Program-made: the position numbers and the translations under genes
Notes under the pieces: generated by a model
Database searches by the model: none
Seen by the model: the letters and a program-made list of their open reading frames with translations, nothing else
Told to the model about the DNA's origin: nothing
Shown: in pieces, positions 11,692 through 22,449 of the stretch
How the letters are laid out: each line of letters begins with the position of its first letter
Numbering within the stretch: the first letter of the stretch is position 1
Source of the DNA: Atherix ibis
Taxonomy: Eukaryota; Arthropoda; Insecta; Diptera; Athericidae
Assembly: GCA_958298945.1 (NCBI GenBank)
Contig: OY282606.1
Span: 93,875,696 to 93,939,695 of the forward strand
Length of the DNA stretch: 64,000 nucleotides
Direction of reading: 5' to 3'

Positions 11692-11880
11692 TATAACACC
11701 TTTAAAATCCCATCACAGTGATTTATCAATTGTTCCAAAAAAGGATCGTTTTTTTTTTGCACGCCGCAGATGTTTATATATGCCGTCAGAAGAACTTCTT
11801 TGAGTACATAAGGAACCCAAATATCAAGCTTGCTTATGTGTATCCCAGCTATTTCAGGTGTTCAATGTTTCTGCATTCTC

Positions 11881-13160
11881 TCGCATCGTGTTTATACCTT
11901 TATTTTGTCATTCTCAACAAAAATGCAAAGTTTGATCTTCCATCTTCAATTTGTAAAATTGATAAAATTCAATAAAATAGATAAATTTTATTTTCAACAA
12001 TAAAGCTTAAACTATGATCTATTAAATGGCATAATAATAATATAGATAAAAATAACTCAAGTACTTCTAAAAATGACCAAACGCCATCTGTTATGAAAGT
12101 GCGTAATTTTATAATCATTTATTTATTAATTGTAGTACATTTTTTTCTTAATATTTTAAAACTATTTTATTTTGTCAACTAAAATTATTTATTTTAAATT
12201 ATTTGATATACAATATTTTCCTTGCTATAAAAATAATTTTATATAACACAAGGTATTATTTAGATATTGTTACAACTTGAACAGAATTTAATCAAGAACT
12301 AATTGAAATTTTAGATAAAATTAATAGCAATAATGCATATATCCTTAAATTGTGAGACTCGAAAAGTAATTAATATTACATCAACCTAAATGCAGCAAAA
12401 GGCAGATAAATTTGTATAATGGTAGGTTAATGAATAAATTATAATTAAATTTTCAACAATCCCATGCAACAAACACCTTTATTCGGCCGAGTTTGAAAGG
12501 CTATCCACTAACATATCTTGTACCAGTCCTTCTTTAATGCTTTATGCTAGAAAAAAATTACTAAACATTTTATAAAAAAATTTATAAGCAATTTAATTTA
12601 AAAAAAATCATTATTAAAACTTTCGCTCAGGTATTTATTATTGATCAAACGTTGAACAATTTCCGGAATTTTTTTTTGTTCAATCAGAAAAATAAAATTT
12701 TCTCTTATAGTTTGTTATACAAAAACACTAGTATTAAACGGAATATTTCAACTATAATGCAAACTTATGCAAATAAATGGAAAGTTTTTTATAGTAATTT
12801 ACTTATTTATGTTTTTTCTAATTAATTTTCATACAAATTGATAAGTTTTCAAAAGATTGAAATTGTTTGGATTTTTTTTTAAAACTTTTAATTATTGTCA
12901 TTCAGCAGAGCAAATATTTTTTATATAAACTTGATTTGCAATTGAAATATAAGCGCTGGTCTCTTTTATAACAATTGTGCACACTTTCACATCGGTAACT
13001 TTTCTACATTCTTCAACATTTATTCAATTAATTTGAATAAAATTCAATCAAATACGAACAAATTGTCTTGAGTTTCCTTGTTTAATTAACTTTTTTTTTT
13101 ACCATTGATACAGTCTGTCTGTCGGTTACAAATTGCATTAAATAAAAACTAAGGAAAAAA
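11881..13160. other. AT-rich DNA, no recognised gene
   Basis: Very AT-rich, with long T and A runs and no protein motif recognised on either strand. Confidence 0.65.
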
Positions 13161-13164
13161 AAAC

Positions 13165-13625
13165 ACCTTATCAAGAAACAGCACAAAAAGATCTTCTGGC
13201 CGAACTGGATAACGAACGATGAGCTGCTTCTTCTCACGAAGCAAATACCCCTGCTAGCTGACATCAAACGCAGGAAATGAAGTTGGATTGGCCACACCTT
13301 GCGAAAAACCACCTACGGACATAGCAAGGAAGGCACTAGATTGGAACCCACAGGGCAATCGCAGCAGAGGACTACTAAGGACTACTTGGAGAAGATCTGT
13401 CGACCGCAAACACCAACAAACACCAACAAATTGGCAAGTCATGGTCGGAAGTGAAAAGGCTAGCCCAAGACAGAAGCAGATAGAGAGAGTTCACAAAGTC
13501 TCTAGTGCCGCAATATGCTCCATAGCAGCGACTGTGTCTCATGTGTATGTGTATAAAATGCATATATGTGTTATGTAAAAATTGTACAATAACATAGAAA
13601 TGAAAAACTTGTCAAATAAATAAAT
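13165..13625 (+). pseudogene. LINE 3' end (post-RT domain with WIGHTLRK motif)
   Basis: The plus strand encodes, with one frame change near 13310, the C-terminal region found in many invertebrate non-LTR elements. The pieces are KIFWPNWITNDELL, ADIKRRK-stop-SWIGHTLRK, then in the next frame IARKALDWNPQGNRSRG, TTWRRSVD and finally LAQDRSR in the first frame again. The family form is RRxWxWIGHTLRK, ALDWNPQGKRxRGRP, TWRR, LAxDRxRWR. Downstream are an AATAAATAAATAATAA stretch and ATTATTATTAT, which suit a LINE 3' tail. The element is strongly 5'-truncated; no catalytic RT part is present. Confidence 0.82.
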
Positions 13626-13689
13626 AATAAGGAAAAATAATAATTATTATTATTAGCTAAGATAGTTTTGGTTGGTAAAATTTTTGCCA

Positions 13690-14235
13690 CCTCATCACCC
13701 TCCCACGTTGTCTGACGTCCTTTTAAGCGTTTTTGATTTTAGAGAACAAAAAAAAATCTACATCAATGAGAGAAAGAAGGTCAGACAAATTGCCCGACGT
13801 TGACCAACGTGACGACAAAATGACGCCGGAATCTATCTCCACTATGGTCGATTGTCAGATAGCCCGAATTGTGACATTGGCCGCCCACGTGGTATGACGA
13901 CCTTGAAAAAAAAGTGTTTTTGGTTTTAGAGAACAATAAAAATCATTGATGTAGGAAGGTCTCATTAGTCGGTCAGACAAATTGTCCGACGTTAGCCAAC
14001 CTGACGTCAAAATAACGCCGAATTCTTTCTCCAATGCAGTTGATCGTCACATAGCCTGATTTATGACATTTTTCGCCCACGTGGTATGACGTCCTTCTTA
14101 AAAAAGCGTTTTTGGTTTTAGAGAACAAACAAAAATTATTGATGAAGGCAGGTGTCATTTGGCGGTCAAACAAATTGTCCGACGTCAGACAGAATCTGTC
14201 TCCAATATGGTTGACCTGATTTGTGATATTGGCTA
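13690..14235. repeat. Tandem repeat of about 190 bp, 2.8 copies
   Basis: Three successive units are aligned on the anchor TTTTAGAGAACAA at 13737, 13924 and 14116, giving periods of 187 and 192. Each unit also contains gtcaGACAAATTG(T/C)CCGACGT, a CCCACGTGGTATGACG block and AATMTNTCTCCA. The units are rich in TGACG and CGTCA words, unlike the flanking AT-rich DNA. They do not code. The third unit is shortened at its right end. Confidence 0.85.
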
Positions 14236-14660
14236 GCGTGGTTGACTCGTCAGCTCACCAATTTTTGCTGACAAAGTGGTTGACGAATCATCTAATTTTT
14301 GCTGACCGTCTAATAGCATGATTGTGACATTTAGCTGACAGTAATTTACATTTTGCTGCGTCAAAAGTGGTTACAGTAGATTCGAAAAATGCTAAACTGA
14401 CTAGGCTGTAAGCTATTAGTACATCTTTTGACAGTATTCTATACCAGAATTAATATGGAAATTGTCATCCACAAAAAAAAAGTTTGCCCACCGTTTAAGG
14501 CCTAATTTTTGCGTCAGTCAACGTCAGCCACTTTAAGAAAATCGACTGACGATAGCTAACAACTTTGGTACAGATTTGGCTGACCGTCCAATATCTTGAC
14601 TTGTCGTCGACATATTGTCAGCCATCAGCGATATGTTTTCGTGATGTCACATTAGCTGAC
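14236..14660. repeat. Degenerate GTCAGC/GCTGAC-rich extension of the tandem repeat
   Basis: After the last clear unit the sequence continues with scattered forms of GCTGAC, GTCAGC and TGACG (for example at 14270, 14301, 14334, 14512, 14523, 14579, 14618, 14650) on both strands. The spacing is irregular, so it is either a decayed part of the same repeat or the rest of a larger element that shares these words. Confidence 0.5.
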
Positions 14661-16340
14661 GTCTGCCAATTTTACTGTCTTATAAATAAAATAAAATTCT
14701 TTTTGTATAAGATATTTACAAACCTTTTCTATGGAACATTTTGAATATTACAACATTGTTGAATACTTTCAAAAAAATGCCTCCGCGGATCATCTGTAAA
14801 AGTAGAAAATTATGATAAACAATTATTAATAATAATATTTGAATTTTCTTTTTAAAAATAACTCATTGAAGTCATAAATTGAAAATTTTGATCATGTTAA
14901 TTTTGACTTTATTTTCTTATTTTTTTATAATAAATGTTGTTTTTTTATGTTGCTAATCATAAGAAGGTAATTCTTCCATTTAGCAATATTTGTAATAATA
15001 TCTATGCTTTTTCGATGTATAGTAATATTTTTCTACTAAAAAACTTTTTTCGATGTAATCGGTTTTGTAGCGTATTTAAAAGTTAAAAATATTAAGTAAA
15101 GACGAATTAACAGAATTCTCAAGAGTCCTTTCTGATTAACTGAAGCAATTCGTTCTTGGCAACTTCTACAAATCGAATGCAATGTGGAGGAATATTTTCA
15201 ATGCACTCTTGTTGAAATGCACGTGCGCATTATTATTATATGACTAAAGAAGGGATTAAACAATGAAGAATGAATTCTTGGAGAATGAATTGGAAGTTCT
15301 TATGTGAGACCACAATAAATCCATATGAGAATAGAGATTGAAAAGTTCAAGGTTTGATGGAGTATCAAGGATTGTTCAAAACACCCCAAATCCAGATGTT
15401 CATCACGAAGAAGAGTCTCTTATTTCTGATTCAATCGAGCGTCAATCTACCAACAGAAGAATTCGATTTTCTAAACTAAGCACACACTCAAATATATGTG
15501 TATGTTGGGTACTCACTCACACATAATCAAAAGCCCATTTCTATTCAAAAATGTCTATTTGAAAAGTTTTTATTTGATATTAGTAGAGTTTCTCAGAAAT
15601 TTTCATTAAACATCGTTTTTCCAGGCGATAAATTTTCTTATGATTGTCAGTATTTTATTTTAAATATGTAGGCGAAATTTGTACAATCCTTCTGTACCCA
15701 GGATGTGTGTGTATATTTTCAGTTAGGCAATTTTTTTTTTATTAGTTATCCATATATGGATTATTAATAAATTCATAAGCTTTTAATAAAGGCGTTTTCC
15801 CATTAAGTCCGAAAAATTGAGTTTTACTGCTATTTTTCCAGTGTATATAAGATTGTATCTTAAATATTTTATTGAATTTTTATTAAATTGCAAAAATTCC
15901 TTTCCTTTATTTAAGATTTTATTATCAAAAAGAAAGCATCGTATTTGAAAAAAATTTCAAATAAAATTGGATTTTCAATTAAATTAAAAATATGAAAAAT
16001 ATTTTTATTAAAAGGATACTTCGCCTAATATTTTCTAATTAAGATTAAGTGCTAGGACTGAGACTTAAATTTTGATTCATGCTAATAAAAGAATTTAAAA
16101 GTAGTTTTTTTTAAAAATAATAACACATATAATATCTATGCGGTTTCAATAAGTTATTAGTCAATTGAGCTAAATGTTGATGCTATTAATCAATTTTAAC
16201 CACAAATGGAACAATCCGGGTACATGTTTGAATCATAAAGGAACATTATTTTAAGGATTATTCAATTTATCCTTAAAAAAGTAAATCCAAATAAAACATA
16301 CTCAAAATTCGGATTTGAAATAAAATTCTATTGCTTAGAG
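14661..16340. other. AT-rich DNA, no recognised gene
   Basis: One 62-codon frame on plus (15338-15526) has a less biased composition (FDGVSRIVQNTPNPDVHHEE) but no family match I can name and no clear splice context. The remainder shows nothing recognisable. Confidence 0.55.
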
Positions 16341-16830
16341 CTTGTTATTATGCTAGGAAATATTTGAAAATAAATAGATTTCTTACAGGACTTGATCCTT
16401 TTGAAAAAAATTTTAAAAATTGTTTGGCATATTTCAGACTGTAATTCCCATTACTTAAGGAATATTGATTTTTGCATGCTCTTAAGTTGCATACTGCCTC
16501 AAGAAAAAGTCCAACGGCGTCAAATTGCACTCAAAATTTCGCGTCCGAAAAACTCTACACGCAATTAAACCACTTTATTCTGTTAAATGGCTCGTATTTT
16601 CTTTTTGAAACCAAATATGTTCAAAGTTAAAATTTTCATATTCAGGACAAAAAAAAGGGTGTTAATCATATGGCAATAGTGCTCAGAATTGATTGATGAA
16701 AGCAGTCACTCATTCGTCATTTTCATTTTCAAAACAAAATGCACACCACAAAGTCACTTTTCGCAGATGCAATGGCTTCATCACCGTCACTTGTAGGCTT
16801 TTAAAGCCGCATAGGTAGTAATTTTGCTGA
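16340..16830 (-). pseudogene. ITm (DUF4817-type) transposase relic
   Basis: The minus strand carries the end of the transposase: the RxxDxTPLDFFL block is degraded to FDAVGLFLEAV, followed by LSNGNYSLKYAKQFLKFF (family: INxELLxKAxxNF). The plus-strand words gcgtcaaattgcac (16517) and ccaacggcgtc match the conserved block of the other ITm relics. Further right, aaatgcacaccacaaagtcacttttcgcag also recurs at 31188, in another ITm relic. All frames are broken. Confidence 0.6.
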
Positions 16831-16892
16831 TTCATGTAAGAATTTTTGTGCAAAGACCTATCCAGTTCTTCTATAAATCTAAGGAGTAGATT

Positions 16893-17440
16893 TTAGATTA
16901 AAGAATATCTAGTTAGGCCCGTACGTCAGATTTTCTTATAAGCATACACAAATTTCTGTCTGACTTATTTGCAAAAGCGGCGAGAAATCGTACTGCTTGA
17001 ATACATTTGTGTAGATTTTTTTATTTTTGTAGACATGACACCCACTGCCATCTAGTTTTCGTAATAGAAATTTATTGAATTCGATAAAATAAATAATTTT
17101 AGTTTTATTATTTATTTTCTAAATATCAATCAAATATCAAGCAACTCAATTTTGTAGACTTTCGGAGAGTTTTTAAACACGCCATTCTCCATGATAGTGG
17201 TAGCATACCGAAATGCTTGCTTACTTTTGGAGACTATATCAAATGCTTCTTTTAATGTGATAGAACTTCCAAGAGGGGGAGCTATCAAACCATGGTTAAA
17301 CTGAGTAATAAATTAGTAGCGCCACAATAATACAGGTCATTTGAAGACAACTAAAGGACGCCCTGGCTAGGTCACTAACTGAACACAAACTCAAGACAAT
17401 TGTGTTTTAGAGACAGATGTCACTTAATCAGGATATAAAT
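16893..17440. repeat. P-like dispersed repeat, copy A
   Basis: First of four copies (A here, B 29890-30470, C 32660-33160, D 33270-33790). Shared landmarks in order: tagattaaagaat, cccgtacgtcagat, gcgagaaatcgtactg, catctagttttcgtaa, cgccattctccatgat, catggttaaactg, gtagcgccacaataat. Copies A and C share the right-hand half (catggttaaactg onward). Copies B and D instead run into a different right-hand half that begins with a THAP-like start. No open frame of note in this copy. Confidence 0.85.
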
Positions 17441-17460
17441 CATTTAACGACAATTAACGG

Positions 17461-17509
17461 ACAGACATATTTTTGTAGGATAGCAAATATCCTACAAAAA
17501 TATTTCTGT
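17461..17509. repeat. Inverted repeat with 22-bp arms and 5-base loop
   Basis: Arms 17461-17482 and 17488-17509 pair with one mismatch around GCAAA. It lies just after copy A of the P-like repeat. Confidence 0.93.
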
Positions 17510-18950
17510 TCATCGTATTCATTAATCCAACTAATGAAGGATTTTTTTACATGTCCTTTTTTATATTCTATACTTGAAATCATTTAAAGAACCTATTATA
17601 ATATGATATCAGCAGGAGGACTATCAAAAACGGAAACTGATTATTGAATTTCCGCTTTTTATGGAATCTCTAAAATTACTTAGTTTTGTATACAAAATGT
17701 TTCTACATAAAACTTTCATTTAACTTTTTGATACAAAATTCCCCCCACCTCCCCATATACTACAATTCCGATTTTATGACGGCAGAAAAATACACACTTT
17801 TCGGAAAGAAAGTTCGAAGAAAGTTTTTTGCAATTTTCATTAATGTTAATAATTTACATGCGTAGAACAATACAGCACCCCATCTTATGTAAAAAATTTC
17901 TGTTCAAAAGGACTTTGATTTTTATACCCTCTCTCAAGGATTGAACTCAACTAAGGGGTGGAAAAAGAATAGTTTTTCTTGTATATTTAGTTTGTTGAGA
18001 AGATTCTTAATTTCATAAGAACTTTGCTTATGGAAAATGTTGAACTTTTCTTGTTTTTTTGTTTTTTTTTTACTTTTCTGTCTTTTCTTTGCTTATGGCA
18101 GAAAAGGTAAAATTTATATTAAAGAAAATTTCCTTGTGGAAAATTCTTCAAATATAAAAGAATTCAAGAGAATGGGACGTTCGTAGAGGGAGTTCTGTTC
18201 ATAATTAAATTTCTTTATTTATTTATTCATTCATTCTGTTAGTTAGTTTTCTCCTTTGATTTTCTTGTTAAGTTAGACAAAAACAACCTTCTAGTTATGG
18301 TATAAAGATTTAAAGCAATCAAAAATATTTTACCCCGAAAATATTTCCATTTTAAGATAAACATTTCCAGAGTTCATACTTTGTAATTCGATAGGAAAAT
18401 ATTGTTTTATTTTTAGTAAAGAAGAATTTCCTACTTTATTTTACGAAATTTCTGTCTATTTTCGAAGTAAAACTTTTCAAAGTATTCTTAGAATCATTAA
18501 AAACTTTGACTAAAAAAATATTCAAAGAATTTATATTTAGTAAAAAGACGAATTCTTGGGGTTATTGGAGTAAATTTTTATAAAAATACGATCTTTTCTA
18601 GCTTGTAAACATTCCTTTTTACATTTATTGGCTTGATTTGTTTATGTTTCTTCTAATGAGGATGTTTGCATGCACTTAAATACCACTTAAAAGGAAATCA
18701 TTTGTACCTACTTAAATACTGTACAAATTCATTAAAAATAGTTTAAATTGTATTCCATATAAATAGACGTTTTTAACCAAATTAAAATTAATTTTAGACA
18801 AATTCTTACTTGGTCTTATATAAATATTTTGATGGAATTTTTTTTTATAATTTTATAATTTTTAATAAAATAAATGGTAAAAATCCATATTTAACACATA
18901 AAAGCTTGCTGACATTTTATTTCAAGACTATATTGTTAGGATTTTTTTTA
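17510..18950. other. AT-rich DNA, no recognised gene
   Basis: Low-complexity T-rich stretches (for example 18050-18080) and many stops. Nothing recognised. Confidence 0.65.
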
Positions 18951-18951
18951 T

Positions 18952-19190
18952 AGTTACCCTGTTATGACTTTTGGTTTTATTTTTTTCCTCTGAAAATATT
19001 TTAAAACCCCCTTTTTAACATTTATGTGCTAAAAATCTTATGACATTATTGTTAACTACTTTTTTTTGTTGTTGAATATATTCAGTTTGGCGTGATTGGC
19101 AAAAGATGGCTTTTAAACACAAATTACTTTTTTGAGCTTTCAAACAAAAATTACTTTTTTGAGCTTTCTAAATAAGAAGCATTTCGAAGT
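18952..19190. repeat. Second dispersed repeat, copy 1
   Basis: The segment from agttaccctgttatgac to ttgagctttctaaataag matches 26787-26990 through most of its length (shared: aacatttatgtgctaa, cagtttggcgtgattggcaa). In this copy the phrase ending caaaaattacttttttgagc is locally duplicated (19115-19165). It is non-coding; the parent element is unknown. Confidence 0.85.
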
Positions 19191-19694
19191 AAAATTAACA
19201 ATTAAATAAGTTGTAACTTTTAGTGTTATATATTTCAATTGTTTAATTTTTAACTGTACGATATTATTGAAAGGACATATTGTAAATAGTAAAATGGGGA
19301 ATTTTTCGCAGGAAGCAATGATGAATCAGATCTGATTTAAAATGAAAGTAATGATTATATAGAAATTTTAGGTTTCTGTAGGTTCATTTGAAGACGAAGA
19401 GGATGAAAGAATACCAATCGAAGAATTCCTTAATTTGGAAACTTTGAGCTCAAAGTGATACAATCATAGTTCGTACTGATCAAATTAAGAATGCTTCCTT
19501 ATTTTGTCTAGGAAATTATCGTTGAAAACATAGGTGGGCAAAATAATTGCCTTACTTTCATCTTTAAAAATAAAAATGTTTCTGTTCGTAATTATTAGTA
19601 TTTTTGTCTTATTTAAATAATGCAATAACATAATTCCTATAAAAATTAAAAATGTTTTTTAACATTTTTAATTTTTTTTAAGGAAAAAGTTTGA

Positions 19695-20400
19695 TTAGAA
19701 AATTTTCCAATTTCTTTTTTTAAAAAAGGTTAACACATTTTTTGCACCTCCTTTAGCAGTTTGGCAACGGTTCTTTAATGATTTTGTTAATTGTTTATGA
19801 AATTCTGCAGTTATGGATACCCAACCCAAGCCTCCTTTATTTCCATTTTGAATTGTTTGAATGGTGTCTGGGTGTATACTGACTACTTCCGATTTCATTG
19901 ATAACCAAATATTTTCAATTGGGTTCATCAACATTCATCCCTTTATTTTTCAGGTACTGTTTTCTGTGATTAGCCACGTTTTAAAAAATGTAAATTTTAA
20001 TATTATTTGTTTTTAGAATTTTTTAATTTATCAACCTTTTTTGATGTATGGCATGTGACCATTATTCTGTTGAACAATAAGATGTCAGGTATCGCCTCTA
20101 ATAGGTTGATAAGTGTTGACTTCAGATGTATGCAAAGATCCTTGTGTCCAATTTGATACCAACGCAAAACATCCCTAAACCATTCCACTCTCTGTTAGTT
20201 GATGGTATCATTTACAGGCAAAGATGGCACCATCCCACATCTGATCAGTACAATTGGTATGCTCACTTGTCGAAAATCAAACGATTCTTATGTCCAGATG
20301 CGGTCACCACTAATTTCCTTCTTACGATCCTGCTCGAAATTCCGGTCCATCGGGCTCAATAAAGATCTGCTCTTGATTCCACAGAGGTTTTAAAATGATT
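19695..20400 (-). pseudogene. Tc1-like transposase relic
   Basis: On the minus strand the last part reads MNPIENIWLSMKSEV and ends with TAKGGAKNVLTFF. The Tc1/Tc3 family form is SPDLNPIENLWxxLK, with the third catalytic residue just after, and a final GG-x-T/N-KY. The middle piece (20003-20188) reads GHKDLCIHLKSTLINLLEAI and then RIMVTCHTSKKVDK, the degraded QQDNAPxHxAK second catalytic region in which the Asp is lost. Stops and frameshifts separate the pieces. This is a different family from the mariners and ITm relics around it. Its upstream end abuts the LINE that starts at about 20432. Confidence 0.75.
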
Positions 20401-20431
20401 TCTTAAGGACTGTAATCTTAAGAAATGATCT

Positions 20432-20791
20432 TTGACAATTGTCATTTTCGACAGTCGACAATCCAGAATTCAACAGTGGAAGGGCATACTAGACTTTATA
20501 CATCAGTTAGTTAATAACACTGTCGGGAGTGGAGTATCTTTCGCAAGCATCCTACGAGGAGCACCAGTATCAAACACTGTATTGACAGGAAAGGCAGATG
20601 CCAGAACTGAAGATTCAACTCAGCCATCGTCCATGGAAGAATTCTTTTCGGACGCATCAACACCATTTAGTGAAAACATGCCTAGTCTAATCACCGAGGT
20701 AAGTAAATTTATAAAATCATATAAAAAACTTTCCTCTCTTGCAGATCGACAGCTTGCATACTTGCATTTTCTTGGAAAAGTTTGCAAATGA
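20432..20791 (+). pseudogene. Jockey-like LINE ORF1 (gag) C-terminal piece
   Basis: 119 open codons at the left end of the LINE. The SFASILRG and the late helix TEVSKFIKSYKKLSSL are like the region after the zinc knuckles in jockey ORF1. No CCHC knuckle is seen, so the front is missing. An overlapping frame (20739-20933) continues with the start of ORF2-like sequence. Confidence 0.55.
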
Positions 20792-21181
20792 TGCTGTCTA
20801 TACTGAGATGGACGCTATTGGACCAGCCAAGAACCGCAGTCTAACGAACCACCTTCTGTGGATTCGTAAGGTGCAACACAACCCGACTAAGATTCATCCA
20901 GAAAGACAACACTTGGATACTCATGATTATTAACAAGTAAGAATAATTTAAAATACACCCTACTCATGATATTTTTAAGCCCTTCCTACTACATTTCATT
21001 ATGACGTGCTCTCTAAATATCATAGCACTTAACGTGCGTAGGCCTATCTAAAAGAGTGTAACTTTATCAGTACATTGCCTGCAAGTGTCCACCCGTCGAA
21101 ATTAAAAACCTCTTCGAGTTCTTACAGGACCTCATCAGCAAGGGATATGAGATAATCATGGGAGGAGATTTTAACGCCAAT

Positions 21182-21309
21182 TAATATTTCTAAAAACTTA
21201 AAAAATTAATATTTCTATAAAGATCTTTAAAATTCTCAATATTTCTATAAAAGATCTTTAATATTTCTAAAAACTTAAAAAATTAATATTTCTATAAAGA
21301 TCTTTAAAA
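21182..21309. repeat. 51-bp unit repeated at a 77-bp offset
   Basis: The unit from taatatttctaaaaactt to gatctttaaaa occurs at 21182-21232 and is identical at 21259-21309. Part of it (atttctataa...gatcttta) occurs a third time between them. It fills the gap between the endonuclease and RT pieces of the LINE. Confidence 0.92.
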
Positions 21310-22449
21310 GTTTTAAAAAGGGATAAAACTCCCCAACTCATATCACTAAATTCAGTACAGATAATAGTGCAAGCAATCCCAGAGCTCTTTAGATATGTTC
21401 ATATCCGAAAACACACTCTATTCTATAGTAAAAACTTTAAATAATAAAAAGTTTGCCGGCCTCGATAATATATCGAACTTTATGTTGAGAAAGATTCTGA
21501 AAAAGAGTTTTCGTCCTACATAGTGAGATCATAACTGCACTCATTTCTTCGGGATAAATCATCTTGCGTTAGATATCATAACACGACTACTGAATTATTT
21601 TTAATAGGTAAAGGAGTTCCACAAGGCTCTGTATTAGGTCCCTTGCTGTGCAAAAGCACAAATTGATATTATATGCAGACGACACTCTTGTTTATGGCAA
21701 AAGCAAATAATCAAAATTAGCTCTAAAGAGAACGCAAGAGCAAAAAGCTGCATATTCTGATTAAAAGCACAGCTATCCCAGTCTGATATCAACTGAAATA
21801 TTTAGGCATCAACTTTAACCCACATGTTGAGTTAACTTTGAAAAATGCCAAAAGGCCTATTTCTACTTAGACGTCAGGAGCGACTTGGTATAAATGCAAA
21901 GTTACTATTTTATTCGGATAATCATTGGCTATGCATTTTGCCGATCACTTTTAGTTTCTGGAAAACGTATGCCAATAAAATCCATGTATTCGAAAGGTCA
22001 ATCCTTAGGAAATGCCTCTCATTAATATCGTAAAATAGACGGTAAGCATTACTCTAACTCCTATATTTATCATAAAAGTAATCTTACTCCTTTTATTTCA
22101 TACATGGTTGGTCTAGCCAAAAACTTACCAATCAACCATTACAATCTACTCATTCAAGAGTAACTAGTAACGATTAATACCCAAACCACCCAATACAGAT
22201 ACTCATACAATGATTGCCTCTATGTCTCACCAGTTATCATATCTAATTTTGCTAAAGATAGTGATATTATGAACGTTCAGTTTTATACTTTCCTTAACAA
22301 AATTACCCAAAAATCCAAAACTCCTAATCCGGTCTTCCTGAACATTCCTTTCCCTAATTTTTTAAGTCTATAAAAACTAATTTAATATATAAGCAAAAGA
22401 TGTACAGAGCATGTCTAAGCTCTACGTTTTAAATAATATATAAATATAT

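Larger units (their letters stand above)
10140..11880 (-). pseudogene. Old mariner transposase relic on the minus strand, interrupted by a younger mariner
   Basis: Two halves on the minus strand flank the young mariner. The right half (11694-11880) reads, with frameshifts, KLGIHISKLDIWVPYVL (family WVPHEL motif), then KKRSFFGTIDKSL and WDFKGVI. The left half (10140-10397) continues with NQSIQKCIIGNLKES, then DVLPHPSYLGPSDYHLCHSL (family PHPPYSPDLAPSDYHLFRSL, third catalytic Asp present). The reading continues naturally across the insertion point, which shows that the element at 10400-11691 landed inside this copy. The SDYHLF form resembles mauritiana/Mos1-type mariners. Stops and frameshifts make it non-functional. 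Confidence 0.75.
20432..22400 (+). pseudogene. Decayed jockey-like LINE (gag end, endonuclease and RT pieces)
   Basis: A plus-strand non-LTR element in fragments. 20432-20791 is open for 119 codons and resembles the end of a jockey-type ORF1 (GVSFASILRGAP, then MPSLITEVSKFIKSYKKL). The endonuclease piece at 21082-21185 reads CPPVEIKNLFEFLQDLISKG then IMGGDFNAN (family GGDFNAKH). The RT pieces are KKFAGLDNISNFMLRKIL (21450), GKGVPQGSVLGPLL (21609), LYADDTLVYG (21670, catalytic YADD intact) and VKYLGINFNPHVELTLKNA (21800). A large part between the endonuclease and RT is missing, replaced by an AT-rich duplicated spacer. It is inactive. Confidence 0.85.

Noticed and set aside
13690..14235. CRISPR-like array
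   Set aside because: Units of about 190 bp without a short-repeat/unique-spacer pattern, in an insect-like genome.
20432..20791. Host gene exon
   Set aside because: Its text and position fit ORF1 of the jockey-like LINE that follows.
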